Assembly: GCA_009869945.1 (NCBI GenBank)
Contig: WIXG01000484.1
Span: 1 to 50,283, forward strand
Direction: 5' to 3'
Length of the DNA stretch: 50,283 bases
Source of the DNA: Mesaphorura yosii
Taxonomy: Eukaryota; Arthropoda; Collembola; Poduromorpha; Tullbergiidae
The number at the start of each line of letters is the position of its first letter. The first letter of the stretch is position 1. Position numbers and translations under genes: made by a program. The notes under the pieces were generated by a model that made no database searches, was not told the origin of the DNA, and was given only the letters and a program-made list of their open reading frames with translations. Below, piece by piece: positions 23,101 through 34,424 of the stretch.

Positions 23101-25220
23101 GCATTGACAAGTTGCTTCTCGCCATTCGCTCCTTCGAGGTTCCAGGAATTGGAGGAATGCAATTAGCAATGCCTGGATTGGAATAACTCGACTCGGGTTT
23201 GCTAATAAGCACACGCATTCATATTCATAATATTCATAGCACACGTATGGTGTAGACAGAGGGACAATAACAATACACTTTCGCTACGCTAATTAAAGAG
23301 TCGGTGTCGGTATTCGTTAATTCTTCCTGCGAACTTGTAACCAGAAACCAGGAACCAAGTGAGCAGAGCGGAGAGTGACGGCGCTCGCGTGTCGCGTCAC
23401 GACATCATATTCTTCACTCCTCCATGAGAAAATTCTTTCATTTCATTTCATTTTAGTTCAGTTGCGGATTGTGGTTGTGAGGAACCGACCTTCACTTGGC
23501 CCAGCCACCAGTCTGGCAGCCCAAATTACTGCACGCAATTGTGACGTGACAGTGACTGTGACAATGACAATGGCTGTAGCAGTGTAAAGTAAATGATAAT
23601 TGTATGCGACGCGACGTGAACCGTGAGTTATTACGTGACTCTTTAGCGGCCAGCTACGGCTATACACAGATCAAAGCATGGAACTAGAACGACAACGATG
23701 TCGGTCGAGGAAGACGCCTGGAGCAGTTTTAATATTCGTAAGTACTTAATTTCTAATGCTAACATACACAAACTCACAAACGTACATAAAAACGTGCTGA
23801 AACTACGACATAATTGCAATTCGCAGCAATTGCTAAACACATTAGCATGAATTAAGCGTCAAGAAAAACAAAGAAAAGGCCAGAACACGCATTAAAAATA
23901 TTGGCAAACGTAGAAACCATGAAATAAACACATAAATTGAGTGAGCAGTGAAGTGAGGGCTCGTCATCAACTTGACTTGAGAGTAATTTGCGAGTCACAA
24001 TTTGCCATTCGCAATTTGCAAAGTCGTTAAAGTTTAAGTTAAATGTTAAAGTCAGCGTATTTCGTTCGTGATATGCCAGCCGTGCGTGCAGTGCACTGGA
24101 TAGCTGGAAAAGCTACTACGAGACGAGACTTTGCGACTAGATTCGAGTTATTCAGCCGTGGCCGTGGTGAGAGAATAATATACGAGAAAATTAATACATT
24201 AGTACAGGCTATATGAATTGCGAATATGTGTTGGAGAAACCGGAAGCACATTTTAATATCATGGTTCTCCGCAGGGCAGGAACTGCGAACTGCCTACCAC
24301 CACCAGCAAGAGTTTAGGTATAGTTATTACTCCAACGTACGTAGATTAACGTACCTGAAGACTAGACCGACTAAGTACGCTTCATTAATACATTAACGGC
24401 TCCGGCTGCCCGCCCCGCTCCGGATTACGTAATTTATACGAAGACTGTGGCGTGGGTTAAGTTTAGACGTGGCGAATGTGATCCGGTGTGCCGCTGAACT
24501 GGATTGCCTTTCTCGTGATCGTGTTTCGTTTCGTGTAATGTGTTGTATTTTGTATTGCAGATTCTGGAACAAGTAACAAGAAGTTTGCGTGTTAACCTGA
24601 GATAAACAAATTTAATTCTTTTCGCTTTCCATTTCGAACCTATTCATCTTCCTATTGTGTACTTCGCTCTGGCATGTGTGTAGTGGCAGTGGCTCTGGTC
24701 GGCCACGGCTCCAGTTGCAGTGCAGTCTATTTTCCAGCCGTCCGCCGTCCAATGTACGTCGTACGTGTCGTGGTGATTATGACGTGACTGCGTGGGTACG
24801 CCTAGACAAATTCTCTGGACTCCTAAACCACAGTCCACCGTCTACAGAATTTGACAGCTCTAAAATGTTATTGAATACGAACGTGACAAATTACCTTCGG
24901 CTTCGCAAACGTGGAAATTCACGAAATTCCTTAAACGTTCTTGTAAAAGCATTCGTCGGCGACATAGGGAGCAACTTGGCACTTGATTTGCTGGAGCTGG
25001 AACCTTTCCAGAATCACGTTGACAGTCGCTAAGTTAAGGTTTACATCATTACCATGTAGGCTGAAGGCGAAGGTCGGCTAAGTTGTTTACTGTATGAAAA
25101 ACTCGAACTCCGTTTGAAGTGTGAGAAAATCTCAACTTTTCGCCAATGAAGAAATTGAAGATATTTCGCTCTCATTTCGGTCGGGGTGGTTTTTTCCCTG
25201 GACATTGTTCGTCAGTGAAT
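20137..25220. other. Gene-poor 5-kb stretch upstream of methuselah-like gene
   Basis: No protein-coding gene can be supported. Most open frames are short and lack hydrophobic, domain or codon pattern. Low-complexity GTGAC/TGACA runs occur near 23540-23580, and a GGC run at 22070-22083. A candidate spliced 5' exon ends at 23737 (donor GTAAGTAC) and a good acceptor (TTGTATTGCAG) ends at 24560, which could form a non-coding leader of the downstream GPCR. This is the largest gene-free interval in the window and may hold distal regulatory DNA for the GPCR or Fos/OATP. Confidence 0.45.
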
Positions 25221-27944
25221 ATGAAAGATCACTTAATTAATGCAACGGTGGTGTTAGCAGTGCTAATTGCCTGCTGCTGCTACCGAACCCAAGCCGTGCC
25301 CGCGAACTCTGCGGAGACGGCAAGCCCCAGCCCCGAAAATGTCCCAGTGACTGTGAATACGCCGCCAGAACGCTTGTTTCAGAATCCAACTCCTGTGTTG
25401 TACAGATGTGCAGTGTCAAATAGTATTACCACCACAAATAGCAGCAGTAGCTTAATAAGTTCTAGTTCAAATGCAACCAACTCTAGTCAAAGTTCAGCTT
25501 TCGTCTTCGAGGTTCCTCCGTTTTTAGTCAGAGAGTATCCTTCGTCTTCATCATCATCTTCGTCCACAACGAATTCGTCCAGGCGTAAACTACAATTCAG
25601 GTGAGTTTCTTCATTTCCACTGCAGTGCATTTTAAAGTGCATTAAAGAAGGACGAAGTGGGATTCATGCTTTACAATTTAATTTAGATTGGAAACTAAAG
25701 ACTTGTACTGTCCAAACGGCCAGTTTCCGCATGTGCTCCCGGCGTCAGAGTCAGAAATGTATTACTACGTTAGTCTAAATCAGCAGCAAGCGATAGAGAA
25801 CCATGTCACATACTTTTCAGAAGACGGTTACCTCACAATTGACTCGAATCTCTATCACCCTAACGAGTATTGCATAAACAGGTATACACTTTGACATCTC
25901 GTAAACTGAACTATAGAGTGGGTTTAAAGGAGTTATAAACTTAGATTCAATGGCGTGGGTGTGGGCGCGGGCTCCGGGCCAGGTGACCAGAACCAGAAAA
26001 CCATAATCACCGTCTGCAACCCGAACTGCACCGTCAGAACGCCCTGCATGGCAAAGTGCTGTGATCTCAACGAGTACTGGAATGCAGAGATCAAAGGTTG
26101 CATTGTCATACCGGAGTCGATGCTGACGCTGACTCCAAAGCTAAATCAGTCACAGTCGACCACAACTTCGAACAATTCTCACGTGCCATCTTGGGGTCCG
26201 GAATTCTACGTTCCGAACGAGTTTGACTGTCTGGACGACTTTAACGCGGACTTTATCCATTTCGTCAAGAGTTTGCCAAACTGTACGAACGGTGACTCGC
26301 CGCAGATTTTCTACCACTCTGACCAGAGATTTCGAGTGCTCGGAAATGGGACAGTGACGGGTCGAATTCCGCCAGCCAACTGGAAGCCGCTGAAGAACGA
26401 AGGGTTCTGCATTGACAAAACACTGACGCGCTTGCTTGACGGCGGACTGCAGTTTGAGCAAATTATCCTGGCCTGCCCTGGACAAGTGAACACGATGCGG
26501 GTGAAGGACGCGATTGCCCCGCTCTACCTCGTCATCCTCTTCTCGTCAGCTTTGATCCTGCTCTTGACAGCCTTAATTTATCTCATTCTCTGGAAAACAC
26601 AAAATCTTCACGGGTGGTGCATCTTCTGCGAAGTCATCTCGATGTTTCTCATGATTCTGTGCGTGACCATTGCACACTCGCTCGCGAGGAACCCGGACGC
26701 GGGTGATTATGGCAGTGTGCATTGCGTCGTGATTGGAGCCTGCGCCCACTTTTTCTTTCTATCAACCTTCTGCTGGCTTACAGTCATAAATGCGGATCTC
26801 TGGTGGAATTTCAGGTTCGATGCGACCGTTGGGCGAAAATAAAATGCATGATTTGCTTTGAAATGAAAAAATGTCGCATATTTTGCAGGAAAATGAGCCC
26901 TGTCAACAAATCCACCACAAATCACAGCTATCGAAGATTTTTCCTGTACTTGTTCATGTCCGAGATTGGTCCGGCTATCGTGATCATCATCGGATTGCTT
27001 TTGGATGAGAAATACGGTTTAAAGAAGTAAGAATTCGAGAAAGCCTACATTATCTAGTTCATTCCTCCATTTTTTGTGTACGAATTTGACATTTTTGAAG
27101 TGGCGGGCTCGACTGCTCTGAACTTACCGTGCCGAATTATGGACAAACGAATTGCTACCTCTCCAAACCATCGCAAGGGCCGTACCTTTTCTACCCCATC
27201 GGAGTCCTCCTCGGATGCAATGTGGTCTTCTTCACACTCACGATTTTCCACATGTGGGAGTACCAGAAAGGGACGCAGGCAATTCTACGTGGCAAATCTA
27301 CCAATCAGACACAATCGTAAGTGGCTCGAGTTGTGTCGTGTCGATTTTTATGTCATTTGTTGTTGATGCAGTCTCATCTTTCGCTCCTTAGGTTTACAGT
27401 CGTCGCCAAGTTGTTCGCTGTGATGGGAGTCTCCTGGATCTTTGAAATCGTCGCGTGGGCCCTCAACCAGCCAAAGAACAAAGATCCAGGCAGCTACGTC
27501 CCCTCGTATTGGATCGTGTTCGATTTCGTGAGTCTGGCGCAGGCCTTGATGATCTTCATCATTTTCATCTGTCGACAAACGGTGCTGACAAAATTAATGC
27601 GGAAATTCCCGTGTTTACAGAGTAAGTGACCCGAATCGTCGAATCGAAATCCCGAAGCCAAGCGTGAGAACTGGGGGAGTGTACACTTTACTCATGTCAT
27701 GCTGTTTGTGTTTACCTTTCCAGAAGTGTGGAACTTATTCCCAAAGCCAACACCGGCGCGCCATCCATCATCTCAACGACCGTCAACAACGAATGCACAC
27801 GCGGGCGCGGGTGCCAGCATGAGCATGGCAGTACCTCAATCAATTAGCCGTAACACAATATCCACGTCGCCATCAGACACCATGCGGCTCGCGAGAATGC
27901 ACAGCAAGACGAGCAGCACCATGAGTTCGTCGATATCGACCTAA
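25221..27944 (+). CDS. Methuselah-like G-protein-coupled receptor
   Basis: Secretin-class-related arthropod receptor, 749 aa. Exons 25221..25600, 25687..25881, 25945..26814, 26889..27026, 27101..27316, 27392..27621, 27724..27944. Start at 25221 was chosen because the next residues (LINATVVLAVLIACCC) form a signal peptide; an in-frame ATG at 25146 adds 25 residues. The ectodomain (to ~380) has an unusual Ser/Asn linker (residues ~80-125), then CPNGQFPHV, DSNLYHPNEYCINR, CNPNCTVRTPCMAKCC and GFCID: the methuselah cysteine layout. Seven TMs follow, starting LYLVILFSSALILLLTALIY, with the family block VPNYGQTNCYLSKPSQGPYL in the second extracellular loop. The C-tail is Ser/Thr-rich. Linker and tail make it longer than Drosophila Mth (~500 aa). 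The ligand is unknown. Confidence 0.92.
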
Positions 27945-28275
27945 AAGCGAACAATGTGAATTAGCGTCTAAATTCAAGAAACGAAACGGTGACACCGACA
28001 ACTTAATTTTTGTGACATAACTTGTGCTTATACTTAATGACCTGCTGCTTCATTGTATTTTAAGTTATTTTTGAAATAAGGTTAATTATTATTGTTGCCA
28101 AACTGGCCTCAATCGTCATGTCACAAATTGTCCATCGCGTCGCACTAATTTGTAATCTGCACATTCTGCTTGTATAAAGCTTGATGCAATGAATGTCGAA
28201 TCCCAAATGTACAACTGTTATTTCAATATCGATGTCTGACGTGCAATGAAGAATGCAATTTATTTCTGGTTGTGA

Positions 28276-28281
28276 AATAAA
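28276..28281 (+). terminator. Poly(A) signal of methuselah-like gene
   Basis: AATAAA about 330 bp downstream of the stop codon, same strand. The 27945-28576 interval otherwise holds only this 3' UTR and the 5' flank of the Tctex1 gene. Confidence 0.5.
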
Positions 28282-28576
28282 TTTAACTGACAATTCAACT
28301 TGACCTTTTCTCCAGCATAATTTGAGAGACGGGGCGCTGTTGCTTGCGCGACAAATTATTGTTAGTGAAGACGAACAAAGCCGTTGCTTTCATCTCATAA
28401 AAGATTTCTTTTGCGTCGAACTGGAAGCAGGTGCTTCTCGCTCGTGATTGTGAAGCGGTGAATCCTCGACCGACCGGGTATTCTTCAGTAATAAAATTTT
28501 TCTACCAACAATCTTGCAAAAGCCCAGGATTTCTTTTGGCGTGGTCAAATACTCGAAACTCGAAACCCAGCGAAAA

Positions 28577-29845
28577 ATGAAAGGAGCTGGTAAACGTAAG
28601 TCAAGTCGACCTGACGCACTTAAATGCTTGCTTGCAAGTTGCCGGAATCACGCCACTGACTCACACGCTTGCAATTTCTTCACTTAGCCGGAAAGAAATC
28701 AGCGGCAGCCCCGGCATCGGCCGACAAGTACGCAAAATTCAAGGCCAGCATTGCGGTCAAGGTTGAGTCGAGTACTGCATCGGACGCGGAAGGCGAAGCT
28801 GAACCCGGCGCTGGTATGAGTGAGCAGGAAGTTCGTCGACCATCAGCATCCACTGAGGGAGCGGGTGCAGAAAATGTAAGATCAGCCGCAAGAGTTGGAT
28901 TTGGAGGTGAAGAGCATCAGGACCCGCCCAGTCGTGAGGAAAGAACATCATTGACTCCAGCAGTCCGCCCAACTGTGACTGTCGTTGTTGCTGAAGGAGG
29001 CGCACGGAAGTCCACTGATGAAGGGGCACCACGGAGATTATCGGCTCCGCCCGCATCAACAGCAGCGACAGCAGGAGAAATTCCTGTGCCACAGCCTGGG
29101 GAACAAATTGTCCTGGGTCCCGTCTCCATTGAAGTCAAGTCTCCCGAAGGTGAGTTCATTCCACTCCACTGGTTTGGCTTAAGCAGTTATCTGCAGGATT
29201 GAGTTTGCCTTATTCATGATTTAGATGCGAATGCAAACAAAGCGGAAAAAGAAGCCGTGCCGGAGCCTCCTCTTCGTTTCACCGCTGGAGGGGAGTCTGC
29301 CACCGAACTTGCTGGTGGGCTTCAGGGTGAAGGTGGAAATCTCGAAAAGGTGCTGGAGTCCTACTTCGCCAAGGACGCTTCGGCCATACAGAAACCAGCT
29401 GAGAGAGGTCGTCGTCCACGCCTAATGTACGAAAACACATACCGCCTCACTCCTCCGAAGCCATTCTCGGTGCAGGTGGTCGAGCGATGTATCCAGCTCA
29501 CACTCAACGAGATGCTGGGCCCATTTCTGTACAACACGAACGAGGGAGGCGAGATGGCGAGTAAAATTGCTGAGAAGATTCGCAGTCGCGTTATGAGCTG
29601 CCGATTTGAACGGTAAGCATTAAATTCGCCCGTGCTTGGCTCCATTGCATTGCTTGATTTTTATTGCTCCTTCCTCTAGATTCAAAATTATTGTACTGGT
29701 CACGATCGGTCAGATGAAGCGTCAGGGACTACACATTGGATTCCGGAACGTTTGGGACCCCAACCACGACTCGTACGCAATTGGAGAGTTCAAGAATAAC
29801 AGGGTTTACGGATCAGCACAAGTATTTGGCATTTACTTTGATTAA
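28577..29845 (+). CDS. Tctex1-domain dynein light chain (DYNLT family)
   Basis: Axonemal or cytoplasmic dynein light-chain family protein, 344 aa. Exons 28577..28595 (MKGAGK), 28688..29149, 29225..29612, 29680..29845. Residues 7-225 are low-complexity, Ala/Glu/Pro/Ser-rich and disordered. The Tctex1 domain occupies residues ~228-344: ENTYRLTPPKPFSVQVVERC, an amphipathic helix, RFKIIVLVTIGQMKRQGLHI, WDPNHDSYAIGEFKNNRVYG, and a final FGIYFD. The W-D-P/D-x-Y and C-terminal hydrophobic strand are diagnostic. The long N-terminal extension is typical of the TCTEX1D (DYNLT2B/4/5) group, often linked to cilia or flagella. Placement within the group is inferred. Confidence 0.9.
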
Positions 29846-30212
29846 GACTGCTGCACTGCGAGGAAATCTTAAACTGTATGGCAATCAAATGATTCTGCAT
29901 GTAATAATTAGCGCTTTGTCAGGAGTAACAACCGACTCATCGCCATTGGTTATCTGTGGGCTGCTTCGAATTTGAGTTTTTATTCTGGAACTTTCTACTG
30001 GCGTCCGTAATTCTGCGCTTTTAGGATGGAAGAACGTTTTTCGAATAAGTCAGTGCAAATTAGGATTGACACCTTACATAGTTGAAATAATTAGAATTCA
30101 AGAAGGACATAGCCGGGTATCTAAGACATATCAGTCTGTATAATTTCACAGTAAGCAGCTTCAATTTTGGTGAATGATAAGTTGTGTTGTAACAAAAATG
30201 GCAAAATTGTGT
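29846..30212. other. Convergent 3' intergenic region
   Basis: 367 bp between the Tctex1 gene and the 3' end of the aquaporin gene. Nothing recognisable. Confidence 0.55.
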
Positions 30213-31310
30213 TCAAATGCTCTTCCGACTCTCGACGTTGCCATTCACCTCCTTGCCGTTGGCGCTCCCATCGCTGCCCGTGGACGGTCGACGACCTGAT
30301 ACGAATTTCTTTATTAGGGAGGTCGCCAGCAAAGAGCCGAGTGTTGGTCCAATCCAATACACGATCAGATGCTCAAGTGCACTGATGCCTCCACAATTGA
30401 ATTGGAGCACAGAGGCCAGGATTGGACTCATAAAACCACCAGTCGTGAAGAAAGCTACGAGGCAGCGAAAAATATCACGCAGTAAGTTCAGATGATTAAA
30501 CTCAAGGATCATAAAGGAATTATTATGAAATTACCTGCGTAGACCAGCCCTGTAATAATTGCAGCACGCACCGCATTCAACAGGTGATGGGAAACATTGT
30601 GCAGTGTTGACAACCAGTAGAATGAAACCTCAATTGCGAAGGTGAAACCTCCTTCGATCAAGGCGCCGAGGAAGAAGTTAACCTGAACGTACAAAATAGA
30701 GCATTTTTTTTCTTGGGTTTTTGGATCAAACTGAAGACGAGCACGAGCTCAAGGTTGCATGGAATTACATTGACTGCTGTATGACATGGCTGCACCGCAA
30801 AGTTGTGAAGCTTTGTTGTGTGATGACTGGACAGATCGAGAGACCAGATTGGCTTCGTGAAATATTGATAAACCAGTGCGCCAACAGTCAGCTCTGATGC
30901 GATGTACAGAAGACAGGTTCCAAGACTGATTTGACCATCGAGCCAATGTTTCAGATGCGAAAATGGGATAGTGCTAACATTTCGCCACTTGTAGAACCGC
31001 CACAGGCAAATGAAGAATAGAGCCACGTGGAAAATCGTCAGACTATAAAATTCAAACACTGAAGGAAACAGTCAAAGATCAATTCAAGAGGCTAGAGAAC
31101 TACTAGGCTTTAAGCGTACGCCGCGAATTTCTTACACAATCCCTGTTCGAAGGAGACGGCACAGAGTTCAAACGTGGCAATTCCTTCCAGGAGGAGGCCA
31201 AGCGCCAGGGAGCCATGCGGGAGCTTTTCTGTCAAAGTTGTACGCAGATACTGAGATCCGACGAGGAGTCCAGCCAGAATGCCAGTCGTGACTAGGAAGT
31301 CTGCCGTCAT
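30213..31310 (-). CDS. Unorthodox aquaporin (AQP11/12-like)
   Basis: Membrane channel-family protein, 292 aa. Exons 31310..31136, 31058..30745, 30682..30535, 30454..30213. The third junction uses a weak donor (CTC|GTGCTC), so a shift of a codon or two is possible. Helices: TM1 FLVTTGILAGLLVGSQYL, then LALGLLLEGIATFELCAVSF (the E in LLEG marks the MIP fold), LTIFHVALFFICLWRFY, and VNFFLGALIEGGFTFAIEVS. The final blocks TTGGFMSPILASVLQFNCGG and VYWIGPTLGSLLATSLIKKF match the AQP11/12 group. Both NPA boxes are altered: the first is TIPFSHL and the second MSPIL. Pore function is therefore uncertain. Same strand as the downstream SDR gene but separately promoted. Confidence 0.82.
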
Positions 31311-32122
31311 CTTCGCACTTCACTTTTTAATATTGTGTTCGCTCAGAATTTGCCCGTCCCTAGAATTTGTACCTTCAGCTCCAGTCTGAACTCCCTTATC
31401 GTGTTTCGTCTAATCAGCTTCAGTTTGAGGTTGCCTGTCACCTCTTGTGCAGAATACAATCCACAGTCGCCCGCCCCCCTTGGAACTAGTTTGGAACGCC
31501 TGTCGTCGTTATTGTTTCTCTGGTGCCAGCGTAGCAGAGATCTCACTGAAAAATAACCAGATCGGTCTGTGCATTTGAGTTACTTAATTCAAATGCTCGT
31601 CAGTTACGTCATTAATCCATTAATCCGCCACTGCTTCTGCGGCTGCTGGTGCTGATAAACTCTTATGATGTCTGTAGTCTGCAGCTACCGTTATTCATGC
31701 ATTCCATGCTTCCAGACGAGTACCCATCAACGCTGTTGCTGTTAATGAAATGTATTGAGACACATTTCGTATCTTAGCCAAAGCCGCATGTGTTACTGTG
31801 GAGTTCGTTATGTTAAGAGCCAGCTATCTGTTGTCTGGACTTTCTGTTCTGCTAACTGTGTGCACGTTGTAAATGCTGTGAAGCTCACAAAATACGAACG
31901 ACGAACTGTTTCAAGGTCACGGTTAACCTAGCAAATTGGATTTCATAACTCAAGTCATACTCGGGACTGTAGACATCACTTCTGTGTATATTTATTTGCT
32001 ACAATTCGCAAATCGCAAAGCGTGTGCAATTTACCTTATTAGCAAGTAATTGATCGGAAGTTTGTGAGACACTCGAAACGGCAAGATGCAGAACAATTTT
32101 GAACAATGCACTTGGTTGGACT
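31311..32122. other. Intergenic region
   Basis: 812 bp between two minus-strand genes; contains the aquaporin promoter side and the SDR 3' UTR. Overlapping frames at 31335-31556 and 31343-31546 are mutually exclusive and have no family signal. Confidence 0.5.
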
Positions 32123-33057
32123 TTAAATTCTGGTTCCAAACGTGGTTGTGCCACCATCAACAAATATACACTGTCCATTAATCATTGCACTCTGCTCGTT
32201 GTCCAGTAGGAACAAAACCGGCTTGACCACTTCTTGAATTGTCGCGAATCTGCCCAATGGAATCGTGTCCTTCACCCGTTTGGCCTTCGCCTCATCACTC
32301 CACAGCTGGATGCCCATGTCGGTCAGGACAATCGTTGGATTGATGGAGTTCACGCGTATTCCGGTCGACGGTCCGATTTCGAAAGCCATTCCTTTTGTGA
32401 GTCGATCGACAGCCGCTTTTGTAACGCCGTACGCGAGCAAGCCATTAGCCGCAACAACGGCGGACTGAAATAAAAGAAATCGAATGAATGGGTTGATTTA
32501 AGGATACGGCGCACGTGTGGACGCGGTTGCCAACTTACTACAGACGAAATGTTGACGATTGATCCCTTGATGCCATGTTCGACCATTTTCTTGACGACAA
32601 CCTGACTGACGCAAATAATTGCACGAACGTTGATGTTAAATAACCTGAAATCAGAAATGAATTAACTTAGCCAACTCACAAATTGGAGGTTGGCCAAATT
32701 GATTAAATTGGTCAAATTCCAAAATAATGAAATGAGTTCGTCTCACGTATCATAGCCATCCTTCGTAATCTCTCCAAACTTCTCTTCAATCGCGACTCCG
32801 GCATTGTTGACCAATCCGTGCACCGGTCCGATCCCCGCAAGTGCCTTCTCCGTCGCGTCCCAATCAGCAAGATCGACGTGTATGGGAATCAGCTGATTTG
32901 CCGGGAATGCTTTGACGAGAGCATCAATCTTGTCCTTCGATTTGGTGAGTGCGTACACGGTGGCCCCGTGCTCCTGAATGAGGGTCTTGACCAAGTCGTA
33001 GCCAATGCCTCGTCCGGCACCGGTGACGAGGATCTTTTTTCCTTTAAGCGAAGCCAT
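32123..33057 (-). CDS. L-xylulose reductase-like SDR (DCXR group)
   Basis: NADPH-dependent carbonyl reductase of the classical SDR family, 252 aa; DCXR reduces L-xylulose to xylitol and alpha-dicarbonyls. Exons 33057..32747, 32644..32539, 32464..32123. Start is the ATG before ASLKGKKILVTGAGRGIGYD, whose TGxxxGIG is the cofactor motif. NNAG lies near residue 85, NISSV supplies the catalytic Ser, and AYGVTKAAVDRLTK supplies the YxxxK pair. RVNSINPTIVLTDMG and PLGRFATIQEVV match vertebrate DCXR closely, as does the C-terminal VDGG. Length is normal for the family (244 aa in human). Catalytic residues are all present, so it should be active; DCXR versus a related carbonyl reductase is not separable without a tree. 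Confidence 0.93.
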
Positions 33058-34424
33058 TCTTGATTCTTCCAATTTACACGTTTCGGAATTCTGAAGAGTG
33101 CAACAAGTGAACTAGAGTGCTGAACGGTATTCCGATGCTGGGAATTCGCCTCTTTTCTCTTCTCTTGCCTACCGGTTGCCGGTGAACAAACTTATTTATG
33201 TGTGTATAAAATCGATCGCACTTTCTTCGCAGTGCAATGCAATGATGAGAGTATCTATTAATAGTGCGATTCGTACCTGATTTCCTAACTCAGAACAAGA
33301 AGCAAAATTTGCACTGTACAAGCAACTGAATTGAACGATGAGGTCTGGAAAATTTAGAGACTACTCTGAAGCTGAAGCTATGATTACCATAACTGGAAGT
33401 TGTATCGTTCGCATTTGCATTGCGGATGCGGAGCTTCAACACTCCGCTCCACAACGAACCATGAATTCTATTATGTAACCAACTTGACAGATTTGGTTGG
33501 GCTGACTTTGCATTCATGTATTCTATTGCTTTCTGCTCTGGCTTTCTGCTCTGGATTTCCAGCCAGAGGCCGTCTGTCCGTCTCTTAATTACAGCTTGTA
33601 TTTTATACGGATGTATAAAGTTCGCGTGCGTAGCTTGTTCTTTCAAAACTTGAAAGATAAAATAATGTCATGTCTGCATTACAGCGTCGCGTCAAAGGTC
33701 GGAGTCGAACCGATGACAAATGACAATGCATTGTTTATAGCGATGTAAATTGATCGCTGAGTCTTACTCTAGAAGAATTCGACAATTCGGTCAGACGTTT
33801 TTGACAATCCATCACATCATCTTTGGATTTTTTACTTTTAAGTAACTAATTTATGCCATATTTTGCATATTTCGGCTGTTATTTTTGAGATTCGCCCCAG
33901 AATTGCTAGAATCCCAGTCAGTTGCACTGCGCGAGTGCACGCGAAAGAAACGGTTACTCATCGGTTCCTGTTCATGTTCAGGAATAACTAACACAACTCC
34001 GCTCGTGTTTCGGCGCATCAAACAACGGCGGGCTCCATTTGCATTATTTGCCCATTAACAGTTGATTGTTCCTACCACGAACGTAGGCAAGTCAAAGGAA
34101 ACTTAGTTAAACTTAGCATTCATACGTCGTACTCCTGCACTGTACCGCTGCGCTACTAGCTCGGATCTTTGAACGTTAATCAATAATCTATTCGCATACC
34201 CGTACTGTCCCGTGCTTGTATTGAGGCCACCTTAATTTAGGAAAACAAAGAACCCTGACCCTGAGCTCTTCCGCGTCGGTGATTGCTCGTTGTACGTTCA
34301 GTATCTCCGCAGCTTCAAATCAGTGCAGTTGTGCAGAAACTTGGCGTTCTAATTTTAGTTTTAGCCTGAAATATCCGAATTTCAATTAACAGAATCGGCT
34401 TGCATTCCATCCGGTATTTTCAGG
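33058..34424. other. Divergent intergenic region SDR / DHCR24
   Basis: 1.37 kb between start codons of opposite genes. It should include both promoters. A tRNA-T-arm-like word near 33694-33710 was examined and rejected. No other element. Confidence 0.45.

Noticed and set aside
24655..25032. 125-codon plus-strand open frame upstream of the GPCR
   Set aside because: No domain, no ATG context, no splice link; probably UTR or intron.
33690..33780. tRNA-like word GGTTCGACTCC on the minus strand
   Set aside because: The T-arm stem forms only four pairs, and no A-box, anticodon arm or acceptor stem can be built around it.
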